NCBI GenBank assembly: GCA_019635955.1
Contig: JAHBYL010000020.1
Span: forward strand, 1-43,395
Direction: 5' to 3'
Source: Parvibaculum sp.
GTDB taxonomy: Bacteria > Pseudomonadota > Alphaproteobacteria > Parvibaculales > Parvibaculaceae
Length of the DNA stretch: 43,395 bases
Both the position numbers and the translations under genes were made by a program. Positions 31,877-40,375 of this stretch are shown piece after piece; position 1 is the stretch's first letter; each line of letters opens with the position of its first letter. Below the pieces are notes generated by a model. That model made no database searches, was not told the DNA's origin, and was given only the letters and a program-made list of their open reading frames with translations.

Positions 31877-33367
31877 TCAGGGCCGGGCCCAGGGCGTTTC
31901 GACGCCGAGCACATGGCCCGCCACTTCCTGCATCAGCACCTTGCCGCTGTCGGAATTTGTCAGCACCACCACAGCGCTGCGCCGCGCGGGCTCGATCACC
32001 ATGAGCCCCCGCAAGCCGATATTCGCGCTCGACTGCCAGATGGTGAGCCCGTCCATGCGCTCGCGCGTGTAGAAGCCGAGGCCCGTGCCCGCCCGGTCGC
32101 CGATCGGGCCGCTTACCTCGATACGCTCGTCGACCATGCGCGCCCGCGCCGACACGCCGATCAGGTCGCCATTGATGAAGCCGGCGGCAAAGCGCGCGAG
32201 ATCATGCGCGCTCGAGCGCAGCGACATGGCAGCGTTGAAATCGTCGCCATCGCGCGCCGGCAGCGGCACCTGCCATGACATGAAGAAGAGGCTCGCCAGC
32301 ACCACTGCAACGAAGGAAAAGGGACTGAAGGCTTCGCGGCGCATCCCGCGCGAGACCATGCCGTCCTGCCAGCCCTGGCCGAGCACGAAACGCCCATACT
32401 GGATCGCCGCGGTGAGCAGCAGCACGCCGGCGATCCAAACGATGAAATAGCCAAGGCAGAAGATCAGCGCCCAGCCGCCCTGCATGTAGTAGAGAAAGAG
32501 GCTTGCACCGAGCGGTGCGAGAACCGCCGCAGGCACGAGATCGAAAGGCTTGAGTTTCAGCCGGTGGAAACCGAGCCTGACGATGAGCAGCGTGACGATG
32601 AGAGCGCCCGCGAAGATTGCCACAAGCGGCACGGCGAAGGCCGCGATCGGCACCCAGAGCGCATCGTGTCCGCGCGCGACGGCATCCACCAGCGCTTCGG
32701 GAATGACATAGCCGGATGACGACATGCCGAGCGGCTGGAAAAGCCGCTCCCGCATCAGCCGGTCGAAGGGCTTCCCGTCGGCTTCCGCCATGACATGGGC
32801 AAGATAGACAAAGCCCATGCCCGAATGGCGATAGTCGCTGCCGGGCTCGAAGCCCACGGAGCGCGAACCGAGCCGCACCCGGTCCGACAGGCCGGAGCGA
32901 TGCGTCACCACGTGGCGCAGCGTGACCGTGTCTGAGGCCGCACGATTGGGCAGCCATCTCTCTGCGAGCACGCGCGACAGCGGCTCGTCCAGCGTGAGCT
33001 TTCCCTGCTGCACCATCTGCAGCGCGGTGAAGGCCTGCAGCGACAGGCCGATGCTGCCCGCCTCGAACATGGTGTTGGGCGTCACCGGCTGGTCGCCATC
33101 CGCATCGGCGATGCCGTAGCCCTTCTCGAAAACGATCTCGCCATCTGCGACGATGGCGACGGCGACGCCCGGCACGGAAAGCTCCTCCATGCGCTCTGCA
33201 ATGAAATGATCGAGCGCCGCCGCCATCTCCTCGCGCGGCCAGTCGAGCATGCCGCCATCGGCATCGAACGCCTCGGCCCGTATCGGCGAAATGCAGAGCG
33301 CCGTCAGCAGCGCCATGACGCCAGAGGTTAAAAGCGGGAAACGGGGCCGGCGCTGAATAGCGGACAT
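31877..33367 (-). CDS. Beta-lactamase-like serine hydrolase fold split by membrane helices, probably inactive
   Basis: A 496-residue protein with a signal segment (about 11-30) and a class C beta-lactamase fold divided in two. The N-terminal half runs to about 230, four membrane helices follow (about 238-263, 276-295, 299-325, 350-366), and the fold resumes from about 375 (SLRSSAHDLARFAAGF). An even number of helices leaves both halves on one side. Catalytic motifs are altered: SxxK reads SIGL (Ser105, Leu108 for Lys), YxN reads YRH (179-181), and the late His-containing motif reads WQSSANIG. The frame is intact, so it is a probable pseudoenzyme, not a pseudogene. Its start directly abuts the aldo/keto reductase stop, downstream of folD. 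Confidence 0.8.
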   Translation of the reverse strand: MSAIQRRPRFPLLTSGVMALLTALCISPIRAEAFDADGGMLDWPREEMAAALDHFIAERMEELSVPGVAVAIVADGEIVFEKGYGIADADGDQPVTPNTMFEAGSIGLSLQAFTALQMVQQGKLTLDEPLSRVLAERWLPNRAASDTVTLRHVVTHRSGLSDRVRLGSRSVGFEPGSDYRHSGMGFVYLAHVMAEADGKPFDRLMRERLFQPLGMSSSGYVIPEALVDAVARGHDALWVPIAAFAVPLVAIFAGALIVTLLIVRLGFHRLKLKPFDLVPAAVLAPLGASLFLYYMQGGWALIFCLGYFIVWIAGVLLLTAAIQYGRFVLGQGWQDGMVSRGMRREAFSPFSFVAVVLASLFFMSWQVPLPARDGDDFNAAMSLRSSAHDLARFAAGFINGDLIGVSARARMVDERIEVSGPIGDRAGTGLGFYTRERMDGLTIWQSSANIGLRGLMVIEPARRSAVVVLTNSDSGKVLMQEVAGHVLGVETPWARP

Positions 33368-34384
33368 CTAGAGCGTTCCGTCCCCGTCTATCGGCATGCG
33401 CGGGATCTGGAAATTGAGACGCAGCGCATCGATCCGTTTGCGCAGATCCTCGTCGAGCGGCCCTTGCGCGGCCGCATTGACGACGGCGCGCAGCTCCTCG
33501 CGATTCTTGACGCCGAGCACCAGCGTATCGACGCCCGGCATCGCCAGCGCATAACGATGCGCGACGAGCGCCGGGTCCCCGCCTGCCTCGCGGCACAGCG
33601 CGCGAAAGGGCGCGGCCTTCTGATAGTCCCGCATGTCCGGATCGTCGACCGCCAGCGGACGGTCGATCTTTTCGGTGAGCGCGCCCGCCTGCACCGCGCG
33701 AATGCCCATCACGCCGACATCGTTGTTCTTTGCCGTGCGGATGATGTTGCGCGGCTCGGGCGGCTCCTCGTAGCGGCGCATGCCGCCGGGCGAATCCATG
33801 AGATTCGTGACCGCCTGCACGACGGCAGGCTTCGGCTCGCCGCGAAGAACTTCCATGATGCTGCGAGGCAGCCCCGTACCCGTGATGCCCCAGGCGCCGA
33901 TCAGCCCCCGCGCCTTCAGCTTCTCGAAGGCCGGGACGACCTCGCCGAAGAACACGCTTTCGCGCACCGCGCCGTAATCGGGATAGGCGGGATCGAGTTC
34001 ATAGGCGTAATCGTCCGGGCAGATATTCGAGTGCAGAAAGAAAATATCCGCCTGCTCGCGGCCCATGGCCTGAAGGCTGCGCGCCACGGATTTCTCGATG
34101 CGCGCCGCGATCCCGGCATAGTGCCGCTCGCCGATCATGCATTTCGTGGTGACGCGCAGATGCGACGGCCATTTGCCCTCGAAGGCTTCGCCCGCAACCG
34201 CTTCCGCTTCGCCGCGCCCGTAAAGCGGCGCGAGATCGATCAGGTTGATGCCGAGATCGACCGCTTCGCGCAGCGTCGCCACCGCTTCGTCTCGCGATGT
34301 CTCGCCCCAGATCTGGCCAAGACCGCCGCCGCCCAGCGACAGTGCGCTGACGGGCCAGAGAGTTCCGAGGCGGCGCATTTCCAT
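33368..34384 (-). CDS. Aldo/keto reductase (aldose/L-fucose dehydrogenase-like)
   Basis: A 338-residue aldo/keto reductase resembling bacterial D-threo-aldose/L-fucose dehydrogenases. Tetrad residues are visible: Asp and Tyr in LIDLAPLYG, Lys in TTKCMIG and His in FFLHSN. The C-terminal NAD(P)-binding part includes VDTLVLGVKNREEL. It lies 3 bp after folD and directly abuts the next gene, so the three are one operon downstream of the ZTP riboswitch. The reason for pairing with folate metabolism is unclear; substrate unknown. Confidence 0.88.
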   Translation of the reverse strand: MEMRRLGTLWPVSALSLGGGGLGQIWGETSRDEAVATLREAVDLGINLIDLAPLYGRGEAEAVAGEAFEGKWPSHLRVTTKCMIGERHYAGIAARIEKSVARSLQAMGREQADIFFLHSNICPDDYAYELDPAYPDYGAVRESVFFGEVVPAFEKLKARGLIGAWGITGTGLPRSIMEVLRGEPKPAVVQAVTNLMDSPGGMRRYEEPPEPRNIIRTAKNNDVGVMGIRAVQAGALTEKIDRPLAVDDPDMRDYQKAAPFRALCREAGGDPALVAHRYALAMPGVDTLVLGVKNREELRAVVNAAAQGPLDEDLRKRIDALRLNFQIPRMPIDGDGTL

Positions 34385-34387
34385 CGG

Positions 34388-35293
34388 TCAGAAATCCTTT
34401 GGCAGCTCGATGCCGTGACGGCGGCAGGCCGCGATCACCGTATTGCGCAGGAGACAGGCAACCGTCATCAATCCGACGCCGCCCGGCACCGGCGTGATCG
34501 CGCCTGCGACCTCCGCCACATCCGCGAAATCGACATCGCCGACGAGCCTGGTCTTGCCCTCGCCCTTCTCCGGCGCGGGCACGCGGTTGATACCGACATC
34601 AATGACGATGGCACCAGGTTTCACCCAGTCGCGCTTCACCATATTGGGACGGCCGACGGCGGCGACGAGAATATCCGCCTCGCGCGCAATGGCCGGCAGA
34701 TCGTGCGAGCGGCTATGCGCGATGGTGACGGTGCAGTTTTCCTTGAGCAGCAACTGCGCGACGGGCTTGCCGACGAGATTGGAGCGGCCGATCACCACGG
34801 CATGTTTGCCCGCGAGATTCCCGCCCGCCTTCTTCGCCATGATGAGGCAGCCTTCGGGCGTCGCGGGCACCATGGCCGGCAGCCCGCTCGCAAGCCGCCC
34901 GGCATTGAGCGGATGCAGCCCATCCGCATCCTTTGACGGATCGATCGCATCGATCACATTCTGCTGGCTGATATGATCCGGCACCGGGAACTGCACCAGA
35001 AATCCGTGCACGGCGGGATCGGCATTGAGTTCGGCGACTTTCGCGAGCAGCGCCGCCTCGCTCGTCTCCGCGGGCAGGCGATACTCGTAGGAGTTCATGC
35101 CCGCTTCCTTGGTCGCGAGCCCCTTGTTGCGGACATAGACCTCGCTCGCCGGATCGTTGCCCACGAGAATGACGGCAAGGCCCGGCGTCAGCCCATGCTC
35201 GCGCTTCAGCCGCGCAACTTCCGCGGCCACGCGGGCGCGCAGGTCGGCGGAGATGATCTTGCCGTCGATAAGGGAGGCTCTGGAAGACGTCAT
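34388..35293 (-). CDS. folD: Bifunctional methylenetetrahydrofolate dehydrogenase / methenyltetrahydrofolate cyclohydrolase
   Basis: A 301-residue FolD enzyme that interconverts 5,10-methylene-, methenyl- and 10-formyl-tetrahydrofolate with NADP, feeding purine and one-carbon metabolism. Conserved residues include Tyr53 and Lys57 of the active site ([13 protein letters not shown]), GFLVQFPVP with Phe where many FolD have Leu, and the NADP-binding [17 protein letters not shown]. The ATG at 35293 has GAGGTG upstream, which lies in a riboswitch-controlled hairpin. It starts an operon continuing into the aldo/keto reductase and membrane-split hydrolase genes. Confidence 0.96.
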   Translation of the reverse strand: MTSSRASLIDGKIISADLRARVAAEVARLKREHGLTPGLAVILVGNDPASEVYVRNKGLATKEAGMNSYEYRLPAETSEAALLAKVAELNADPAVHGFLVQFPVPDHISQQNVIDAIDPSKDADGLHPLNAGRLASGLPAMVPATPEGCLIMAKKAGGNLAGKHAVVIGRSNLVGKPVAQLLLKENCTVTIAHSRSHDLPAIAREADILVAAVGRPNMVKRDWVKPGAIVIDVGINRVPAPEKGEGKTRLVGDVDFADVAEVAGAITPVPGGVGLMTVACLLRNTVIAACRRHGIELPKDF

Positions 35294-35296
35294 GCG

Positions 35297-35395
35297 GGCA
35301 CCTCGATAGCTGGATTGGTGCCCAGGCGAGCGGCTCTGTCTCGCCCCGCGCTCCACGGTGGTTCACCACCTCATTCTCGCCAGTCACGCGGGGGC
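35297..35395 (-). ncRNA. ZTP (pfl) riboswitch controlling folD
   Basis: Minus-strand sequence upstream of folD carries the conserved ZTP/pfl aptamer words in order: CGTGACTGGCG (about 35389-35379), a GTGG/CCAC hairpin, GAACCACCGTGGAGCG (about 35365-35350) and CGCTCGCCTGGGCA (about 35332-35319). Outer arms CCCCGCG and CGCGGGG (near 35394-35388 and 35350-35344) pair to close it. Downstream, GGGCACC (35323-35317), part of the conserved 3' segment, can pair with GGTGCCC (35303-35297), which contains part of the folD Shine-Dalgarno. Ligand binding should hold the 3' segment and free the ribosome site, a translational ON switch. ZTP/ZMP signals low 10-formyl-tetrahydrofolate, so folD is an expected target. 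Confidence 0.9.
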
Positions 35396-35401
35396 AGCGG
35401 C

Positions 35402-35411
35402 ACTATAATAA
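35402..35411 (-). promoter_or_regulatory. Probable -10 of the folD operon promoter
   Basis: Minus-strand TTATTATAGT (35411-35402) contains TATTAT/TATAGT, placing the transcript start just before the 5' arm of the riboswitch. No clear -35 seen. Confidence 0.45.
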
Positions 35412-35444
35412 GGAGGGGTGCGGCGCGGCAAGGCCTGCCGGGGC

Positions 35445-35771
35445 TCATTTGCGCCGTTCCGGCAAGGCATCGAGCCAGGTCCGGAGCCGGACGAGAAGCG
35501 CCTCCGGCTCTCCGGAAACGAGCACGGTCTTGAGCCGGGCCGTCTCGCCCGATGTGAGGGAGAGCGAGGAGCGCGGCAGGCCCCATGCCTTGGCGAGCAG
35601 CGCGAGCACAGCCTCGTTCGCCTTGCCCTTTTCCGCCACGCTCGAGACCCGGAGCTTCAGATGGGCGGCACCCGCGGCATCCTCTGCCCGTCCCTCGATC
35701 CGGTCGGCCCCGCCCCGCGGCGTGACCCTGAGCCGGATCAAAACGCCGCCCGGCACCCCCCGGAAGGGCAA
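35445..35771 (-). CDS. yggU: DUF167 (YggU) family protein
   Basis: A 108-residue protein of the DUF167/YggU family. The conserved phrase VSSVAEKGKANEAVLALLAK (about 43-62) is diagnostic, with LRVTPRGGADRIEG before it and a short C-terminal helix after. Function is unknown; it follows yggT, as the two do in many Proteobacteria. The start sits 4 bp after the yggT stop, so both are read together. A gene-free stretch with the folD riboswitch follows. Confidence 0.88.
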   Translation of the reverse strand: MPFRGVPGGVLIRLRVTPRGGADRIEGRAEDAAGAAHLKLRVSSVAEKGKANEAVLALLAKAWGLPRSSLSLTSGETARLKTVLVSGEPEALLVRLRTWLDALPERRK

Positions 35772-35775
35772 GGCC

Positions 35776-36072
35776 CTATCTCAGGCCGAACCAGATGGGC
35801 ACGTCATAGGTGAGAAGGTTCTGCACGAAGACGAGCAGCAGGATCAGGATCACGGGCGAAATATCGATGCCGCCGAGATTGGGCAGGATATTGCGGATCG
35901 GCCGGAGCGCCGGTTCCGTCAGCCGGTTGATCGTGTCCGCCACCATGTAGACGAAGCGGTTCTGCGTGTTCACGACATTGAAGGCGATGAGCCAGCTCAG
36001 CACCACGCCGATGATGAGCACCCAGATATAGATCGAGATCAGGGTGACGATGAGGTTCAGAAGGGCAATCAT
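35776..36072 (-). CDS. yggT: YggT family membrane protein
   Basis: A 98-residue inner-membrane protein with two hydrophobic regions (about 3-31 and 69-92), matching the YggT family, which is implicated in osmotic stress tolerance, K+ uptake or envelope organisation. The conserved core is FVYMVADTINRLTEPALRPIRNILP between the helices. I use the ATG at 36072, preceding the hydrophobic start MIALLNLIVTL; an in-frame ATG further upstream adds a non-family tail. Upstream of yggU, divergent from the tRNA gene. Confidence 0.9.
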   Translation of the reverse strand: MIALLNLIVTLISIYIWVLIIGVVLSWLIAFNVVNTQNRFVYMVADTINRLTEPALRPIRNILPNLGGIDISPVILILLLVFVQNLLTYDVPIWFGLR

Positions 36073-36228
36073 GGGGGCTCGCCGGTTGTGGTTCTTCGGG
36101 GTGAGGCGGCTCGCGCGGGGCAGCCGGGAAACGGCCGGAAACGCGTGGCCGGCAGACCCGGCCCACCAAGATGTAACCGCCGGATTGGGCCGGTTCAAGG
36201 AGAGCTTTGCCCGGCCTGGACGGCTCTC

Positions 36229-36257
36229 TTGACACCTGCCCCGCCGCCGCCTAATAA
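36229..36257 (+). promoter_or_regulatory. Promoter of tRNA-Ala
   Basis: A consensus -35 TTGACA (36229-36234) and a -10 TAATAA (36252-36257) are 17 bp apart, 33 bp before the mature tRNA 5' end. A strong promoter is expected for a stable RNA. Confidence 0.75.
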
Positions 36258-36289
36258 GCGGCCTCCGGCGCTGAAAAGCGCAGGGCTCC

Positions 36290-36365
36290 GGGGCCGTAGC
36301 TCAGTTGGGAGAGCGCCTCGTTCGCAATGAGGAGGTCAGCGGTTCGATCCCGCTCGGCTCCACCA
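36290..36365 (+). tRNA. tRNA-Ala (anticodon CGC)
   Basis: A 76-nt cloverleaf with an encoded CCA end. The acceptor stem GGGGCCG / CGGCTCC contains the G3:U70 wobble that identifies tRNA-Ala. The D-arm has TAGCTCAGTTGGGAGAGC, the anticodon loop is TTCGCAA (anticodon CGC, reading GCG), and the T-arm contains GGTTCGATCC. Its own consensus promoter is just upstream. Confidence 0.96.
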
Positions 36366-36403
36366 TTTCCCGGATGCCCACTCCCCCGAAAACCAGCCTG
36401 AAA

Positions 36404-37099
36404 TCAGTCCTGCTCCGGCGGCAGCCAGTGGTCGAGAAAGCGTCCGAGCCAGGCCTTGAGCGTGGCATCGTGCTTTTCCCGGCCCTGCCGGTGAAGCTCC
36501 ACGGGCTGGGCGCCCGGCTGCGAGAGCCGCTGGGTCGCGAGCGTCAGCCAGGCATCCATCATCGGCGTCGAAAGCTCTGGATGGAATTGCAGCCCATAGG
36601 CCGCCTTGCCATAGCGCATGGCCTGCACCGGGAAATCCTCGCCCTCGGCAAGCTGCACCGCGCCCGAAGGCAGGTCGAAGCCCTGCCCATGCCACTGATA
36701 GACATATTGCGGATCGTCGAAGAGGGCGCGGCCCTCCCCGGTCGGCCTGATCGGGTAATAGCCGACCTCCACCCGCTCGTCCTCGCGCGAATAGACCCGC
36801 GCGCCGAGATGCCGCGCCATCATCTGCGCGCCGAGGCAAATGCCGAGAAAGGGCTTCTCTTCCCTGAGGGGGACGCCGATCCATTCCGTCTCCGCCTTGA
36901 TGAAGGGCAGATCGTCATTGGCGCTCATCGGCCCGCCGAAAATCACCGCGGCATCGTGGCCCTCCATCGTGGCCGGCAGCGGATCGCCAAGCGCCGGGCG
37001 GCGGATATCGAGTTCGCAGCCGCGCCGGAGGAGACCCTGGCCGACCCGGCCGGGGCTGGACCTCTCCTGATGGAGAACGATGAGAATGCGGCGACCCAT
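36404..37099 (-). CDS. Glutamine amidotransferase class I domain protein (GMP synthase-like)
   Basis: A 231-residue stand-alone class I amidotransferase. The nucleophile is Cys88 in GICLGAQ, and His173 and Glu175 (QFHPE) complete the triad, so it should be active. It has no synthetase domain, and resembles yeast/plant GGP-type and bacterial GuaA-like single-domain enzymes, which transfer ammonia or hydrolyse gamma-glutamyl bonds. A partner or substrate is not evident. It lies alone between tRNA-Ala and the SDR gene, both end to end with it. Confidence 0.88.
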   Translation of the reverse strand: MGRRILIVLHQERSSPGRVGQGLLRRGCELDIRRPALGDPLPATMEGHDAAVIFGGPMSANDDLPFIKAETEWIGVPLREEKPFLGICLGAQMMARHLGARVYSREDERVEVGYYPIRPTGEGRALFDDPQYVYQWHGQGFDLPSGAVQLAEGEDFPVQAMRYGKAAYGLQFHPELSTPMMDAWLTLATQRLSQPGAQPVELHRQGREKHDATLKAWLGRFLDHWLPPEQD

Positions 37100-37150
37100 G
37101 CGAGCATCAATGTGGGGCCGCCGGCGGGGCGGCGCAAGAGGCGCCGGTCC

Positions 37151-37936
37151 TCACATCGCGCTGATGCCGCCGTCGATCTTGATCTCCGCCCCGGTGATGA
37201 ATTTCGATTCGTCCGAGGCCAGATAAAGCACGCAATAGGCGACATCGTCCGGCTCGCCGACAATGCCGAGCGGCACCTGCTTGGCGAGCTTCTTCACCAG
37301 CTCCTCCTTCGACATGCCCCGCGCCATGCCGTCGAGGATCGGCGTGTCGATGAAGGTCGGGTGGATCGAGTTCGAACGGATGCGGTAGCCCCGCTTGGCG
37401 CAATGAAGCGCGACCGACTTCGACAAGAGCCAGACGCCCGCCTTCGCCGCATTATAGGCCGCCATATTGTGGCCCGCGATCAGCCCTGCAATGGAAGATG
37501 TATTGATGATCGAGCCGGGCGCATGGCGAACCATATAGGGGATCGCATATTTGCAGCCGAGAAAGACGGAATCGACATCGACCGCCATGACCTTCTTGAA
37601 GGTCTCGAAATCGGTGTCCTCGACCGTCGTGCCGCCGCCGATACCGGCATTGTTGAAGAGCACATTGATGCCGCCCATCGCCTTGTCGGCTTCGGCGAGC
37701 GCATCCTTCCAGTGATCCTCGCGCGTCACGTCGAGGCCGACGGCGAAGGCCATGCCCGGATGATCGGCATTGATCTCGGCGGCGACGGCGGCGGCGCCCT
37801 TCTCGTTGATGTCGGCGAGCGTCACCTTCGCGCCCTCGCGCGCGAGCATGATGGCCGACGCCTTGCCGAGCCCCTGCGCGCCGCCGGTGATGAAGGCCAT
37901 CTTGCCTTCGACGCGGCCTTTTCTTTCCTTTGCCAT
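37151..37936 (-). CDS. Short-chain dehydrogenase/reductase
   Basis: A 261-residue classical SDR with NAD motif TGGAQGLG (17-24), NNAG at 95-98, and the active site Ser148, Tyr161 and Lys165 (YNAAK). It resembles bacterial cyclohexanol and 3-beta-hydroxysteroid dehydrogenases. It is the last gene of the ECH, acyl-CoA dehydrogenase, HsaA-like flavoprotein and SDR cluster, so it probably oxidises a hydroxyl group in breakdown of a ring compound or acyl chain. The ATG at 37936 follows AGAAAGACGGAT; the longer frame upstream is antisense noise. Confidence 0.88.
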   Translation of the reverse strand: MAKERKGRVEGKMAFITGGAQGLGKASAIMLAREGAKVTLADINEKGAAAVAAEINADHPGMAFAVGLDVTREDHWKDALAEADKAMGGINVLFNNAGIGGGTTVEDTDFETFKKVMAVDVDSVFLGCKYAIPYMVRHAPGSIINTSSIAGLIAGHNMAAYNAAKAGVWLLSKSVALHCAKRGYRIRSNSIHPTFIDTPILDGMARGMSKEELVKKLAKQVPLGIVGEPDDVAYCVLYLASDESKFITGAEIKIDGGISAM

Positions 37937-37974
37937 ATCCGTCTTTCTGTTTTCGGTTCTGAATTCAGGGCGTA

Positions 37975-39168
37975 TCAGAGCATCGCCGTGTTGGTCGGCA
38001 CGCCAAGCAGCAGGCGGCCGGTGAGTTCGTAGGTCGCGTCCGACACCATCATGTGCTGTGTCGCGACATGCACATCGCGGAACTGGCGCTGCAAGGCCGA
38101 ATTGCGATAGACCGAGCTGCCGCCCGCCAGCGTATACATGAGATCGACGGCCCTGGTGGCCGAGCGCACGGCATGCGTCGTCGCAAGGCGGAGGTCGCGG
38201 CGATGCGCGACCGTGATCTCGCCGTTCTTCGTCGCCGCTTCCCACGCCGCATCGATCGCTTCCATGAGGAAGGCGCGTCCCGAACGCGTCAGCGCTTCCG
38301 CTTCCGACACGTCGAGATGCGCCTTGGCCCGCAGCGCCAGCGGCTTGGACGAGCCTTGCGGCGTCTTGCCGCCCGCAAGATCGACAAGTGTGTCGATGGA
38401 GCCGCGTGCAAGGCCGAGCGACACGGCGGCAATGCCGATGCCGAGCAGGCCGAAGGTCGGGAAGCAATAGAGCGGCCGCTTCAGCGGCTTGTCGCTGACA
38501 AGGCTCACCGCGCGCGAGGCCGGCACGAAGAGATCCTTCACCTCGAAATCCGTGCTGCCGGTGCCGCAAAGCCCCGAGACGTCCCATGTGTCATGGAGGT
38601 GAACCTGGTCCGCCTCGAAGATCATCATGCGGTTCTGCGGAATGCCTTCGGCGGCCATTTCAGGCTTCCCGTCCTCGCCGAGGATCATTGAGCCGCCGGA
38701 AATCCACTGCGCGTTGCGCGAGCCCGACCCCCATTGCCAGCGGCCCGAAACACGATAGCCCGCGACGCCCCTCTCATTCGCATGCACGGCCTTGCCGCGC
38801 GGCGCGAAGACGCCGGCCGTGATCGTCAACGGATCGCCGAAAATGCGCTTTGCTTCCGAAGGATCGAGGAACGCGGCGACAAGACCCGACGTCGCGCCGA
38901 TGAAGACGCACCAGGCGGCCGAGCCATCGGCCTGCGCGATCCGCTCGACCACTTTCACGAGTTCGCCCGGATGGCTCTCGAGCCCGCCATATTCGGCGGG
39001 AATGCAGAGCCGGTAGAGACCGGCTTCGGCAAAGCGCGTGGCGATATCCTGCGGCAGGAAACGGTTCGCCTCGATCTCGGCGGCCCGCGCCGCTATTTCA
39101 GGGGCGAAACCTTCCGCCGCTGCGAGGAGATCCGCACCCGTCTTCTTTGCCGTGTCCGTTGCGGTCAT
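37975..39168 (-). CDS. Acyl-CoA dehydrogenase-fold flavin-dependent monooxygenase (HsaA/HpaB-like)
   Basis: A 397-residue protein of the Acyl-CoA_dh_2 group, which includes HsaA-type two-component flavin monooxygenases. Features are LCIPAEYGG, SAAWCVFIGATSG, VSGRWQWGSGS, and GTGSTDFEVKDLFVP near the middle; the usual GLRGTGS reads GLCGTGS. It may hydroxylate an aromatic or cyclic substrate with reduced flavin supplied by a separate reductase, which is not in the window. It lies between the SDR and an acyl-CoA dehydrogenase gene in a probable catabolic operon. Confidence 0.86.
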   Translation of the reverse strand: MTATDTAKKTGADLLAAAEGFAPEIAARAAEIEANRFLPQDIATRFAEAGLYRLCIPAEYGGLESHPGELVKVVERIAQADGSAAWCVFIGATSGLVAAFLDPSEAKRIFGDPLTITAGVFAPRGKAVHANERGVAGYRVSGRWQWGSGSRNAQWISGGSMILGEDGKPEMAAEGIPQNRMMIFEADQVHLHDTWDVSGLCGTGSTDFEVKDLFVPASRAVSLVSDKPLKRPLYCFPTFGLLGIGIAAVSLGLARGSIDTLVDLAGGKTPQGSSKPLALRAKAHLDVSEAEALTRSGRAFLMEAIDAAWEAATKNGEITVAHRRDLRLATTHAVRSATRAVDLMYTLAGGSSVYRNSALQRQFRDVHVATQHMMVSDATYELTGRLLLGVPTNTAML

Positions 39169-39184
39169 GCCGCCCTCCTGTCGT

Positions 39185-40372
39185 TCAGGCGCCGAGCTTC
39201 AGCCGGTTCGCGATATTGTTCTTCTGCATGTTGGACGAACCGCCGACAATGGGCAGGCTCACCGCGTCCCGCGTATAGCGTTCCATATCCATCTGGTCGG
39301 AGAGGCCATAGGCGCCGGTGACGCGCATGCACATCTGCGTGACCTCAGCCGCGGCCTCGCAGCAGAAGAGCTTGGCCATCGAGGTCTCGACCGAGCAGGG
39401 CCGCCCCTGATCGGCAAGCCAGGCCGCGCTGTAGAGCATGAGCCGCATGGCGCGCACTTTCGTCTGCGCTTCGGCAAGCGTGTGCCGGACGGCCTGGTGG
39501 CCTGCAATGGCGCGGCCGAACTGCACGCGGTCTTCGGAGTAGGTCCATGCATCGGCAAGGGCGGCTTCGGCAAGACCGAGCGCGCAGGCCGAAAGTTCGA
39601 GCTTTTCCACTTCGAGCGCGCGGCCCGCAAGCTGGTTCCAGCCCTTGTTCCACATCGCCTCGCCGCCGAGAATATTGGCTGCCGGCACGCGCACATCCTC
39701 GAAGATCACATCCTTCGTTTCGACCCCGCGAATGCCGAGATGGCCGAGCGGCGTGATGGTGATGCCGGGCAGCGTCGGCGGAATGAGGACGATGGAGAGG
39801 TTCTTGTACTTTTCTTCCTTCGGCCCGGTCCGCAGCAGGCAGAAGATGTAATCCGCGATATGCGCGCCGGTGCACCAGCGCTTCGTGCCGTTGACGATGA
39901 GCGTGTCGCCCTCGCGCCGCGCCGTGGTTTCGACGGTCGCGAGATCGCCGCCGACATTGGGCTCGGAAAGCCCATAGGCAAAGAGAAGATTGCCGGAGGC
40001 GACCTTCGGAAGCAATTCCTGCTTCTGCTCTTCGCTTGCGCTCTCGCCGAGATTCATGCCCGCATAACACACCGCCATGATGTAGGGGCAGGCGACGGCG
40101 ACCGAGCGCTTCGCAATTTCCTCGATCACGGCCATCGTCGCATAGATGTCGACGCCCGCACCGCCGAAACGCTCCTCCACGGTGAGGCCCATCATGCCCA
40201 TCTGGCCGAGCTTCTTCATCACCTCGGCCGGATAGATATTGCCGCGGTCCCATTCGCGCGCCTTTTCCCGCGGCATTTCCGCCTCGACGAAGCGGCGCGT
40301 CGTCTCGCGCAGCATGCGCACATGTTCGGGTTCGTCGAAATTGAGCGGCAGCTCCGTCATGGCGGCATCCAT
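39185..40372 (-). CDS. Acyl-CoA dehydrogenase
   Basis: A 395-residue FAD enzyme of the acyl-CoA dehydrogenase family, introducing a double bond at C2-C3 of an acyl-CoA. Core motifs include AYGLSEPNVGGDL and RWCTGAHIADYI in the middle domain. The C-terminal motif that in MCAD-type enzymes carries the catalytic Glu (YEGT) reads IVGGSSNMQ, so the base must sit elsewhere, as in IVD/LCAD types, or the activity differs. The start at 40372 or at the ATG four codons later is equally possible. It begins 3 bp after the enoyl-CoA hydratase gene. Confidence 0.88.
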   Translation of the reverse strand: MDAAMTELPLNFDEPEHVRMLRETTRRFVEAEMPREKAREWDRGNIYPAEVMKKLGQMGMMGLTVEERFGGAGVDIYATMAVIEEIAKRSVAVACPYIMAVCYAGMNLGESASEEQKQELLPKVASGNLLFAYGLSEPNVGGDLATVETTARREGDTLIVNGTKRWCTGAHIADYIFCLLRTGPKEEKYKNLSIVLIPPTLPGITITPLGHLGIRGVETKDVIFEDVRVPAANILGGEAMWNKGWNQLAGRALEVEKLELSACALGLAEAALADAWTYSEDRVQFGRAIAGHQAVRHTLAEAQTKVRAMRLMLYSAAWLADQGRPCSVETSMAKLFCCEAAAEVTQMCMRVTGAYGLSDQMDMERYTRDAVSLPIVGGSSNMQKNNIANRLKLGA

Positions 40373-40375
40373 CTC

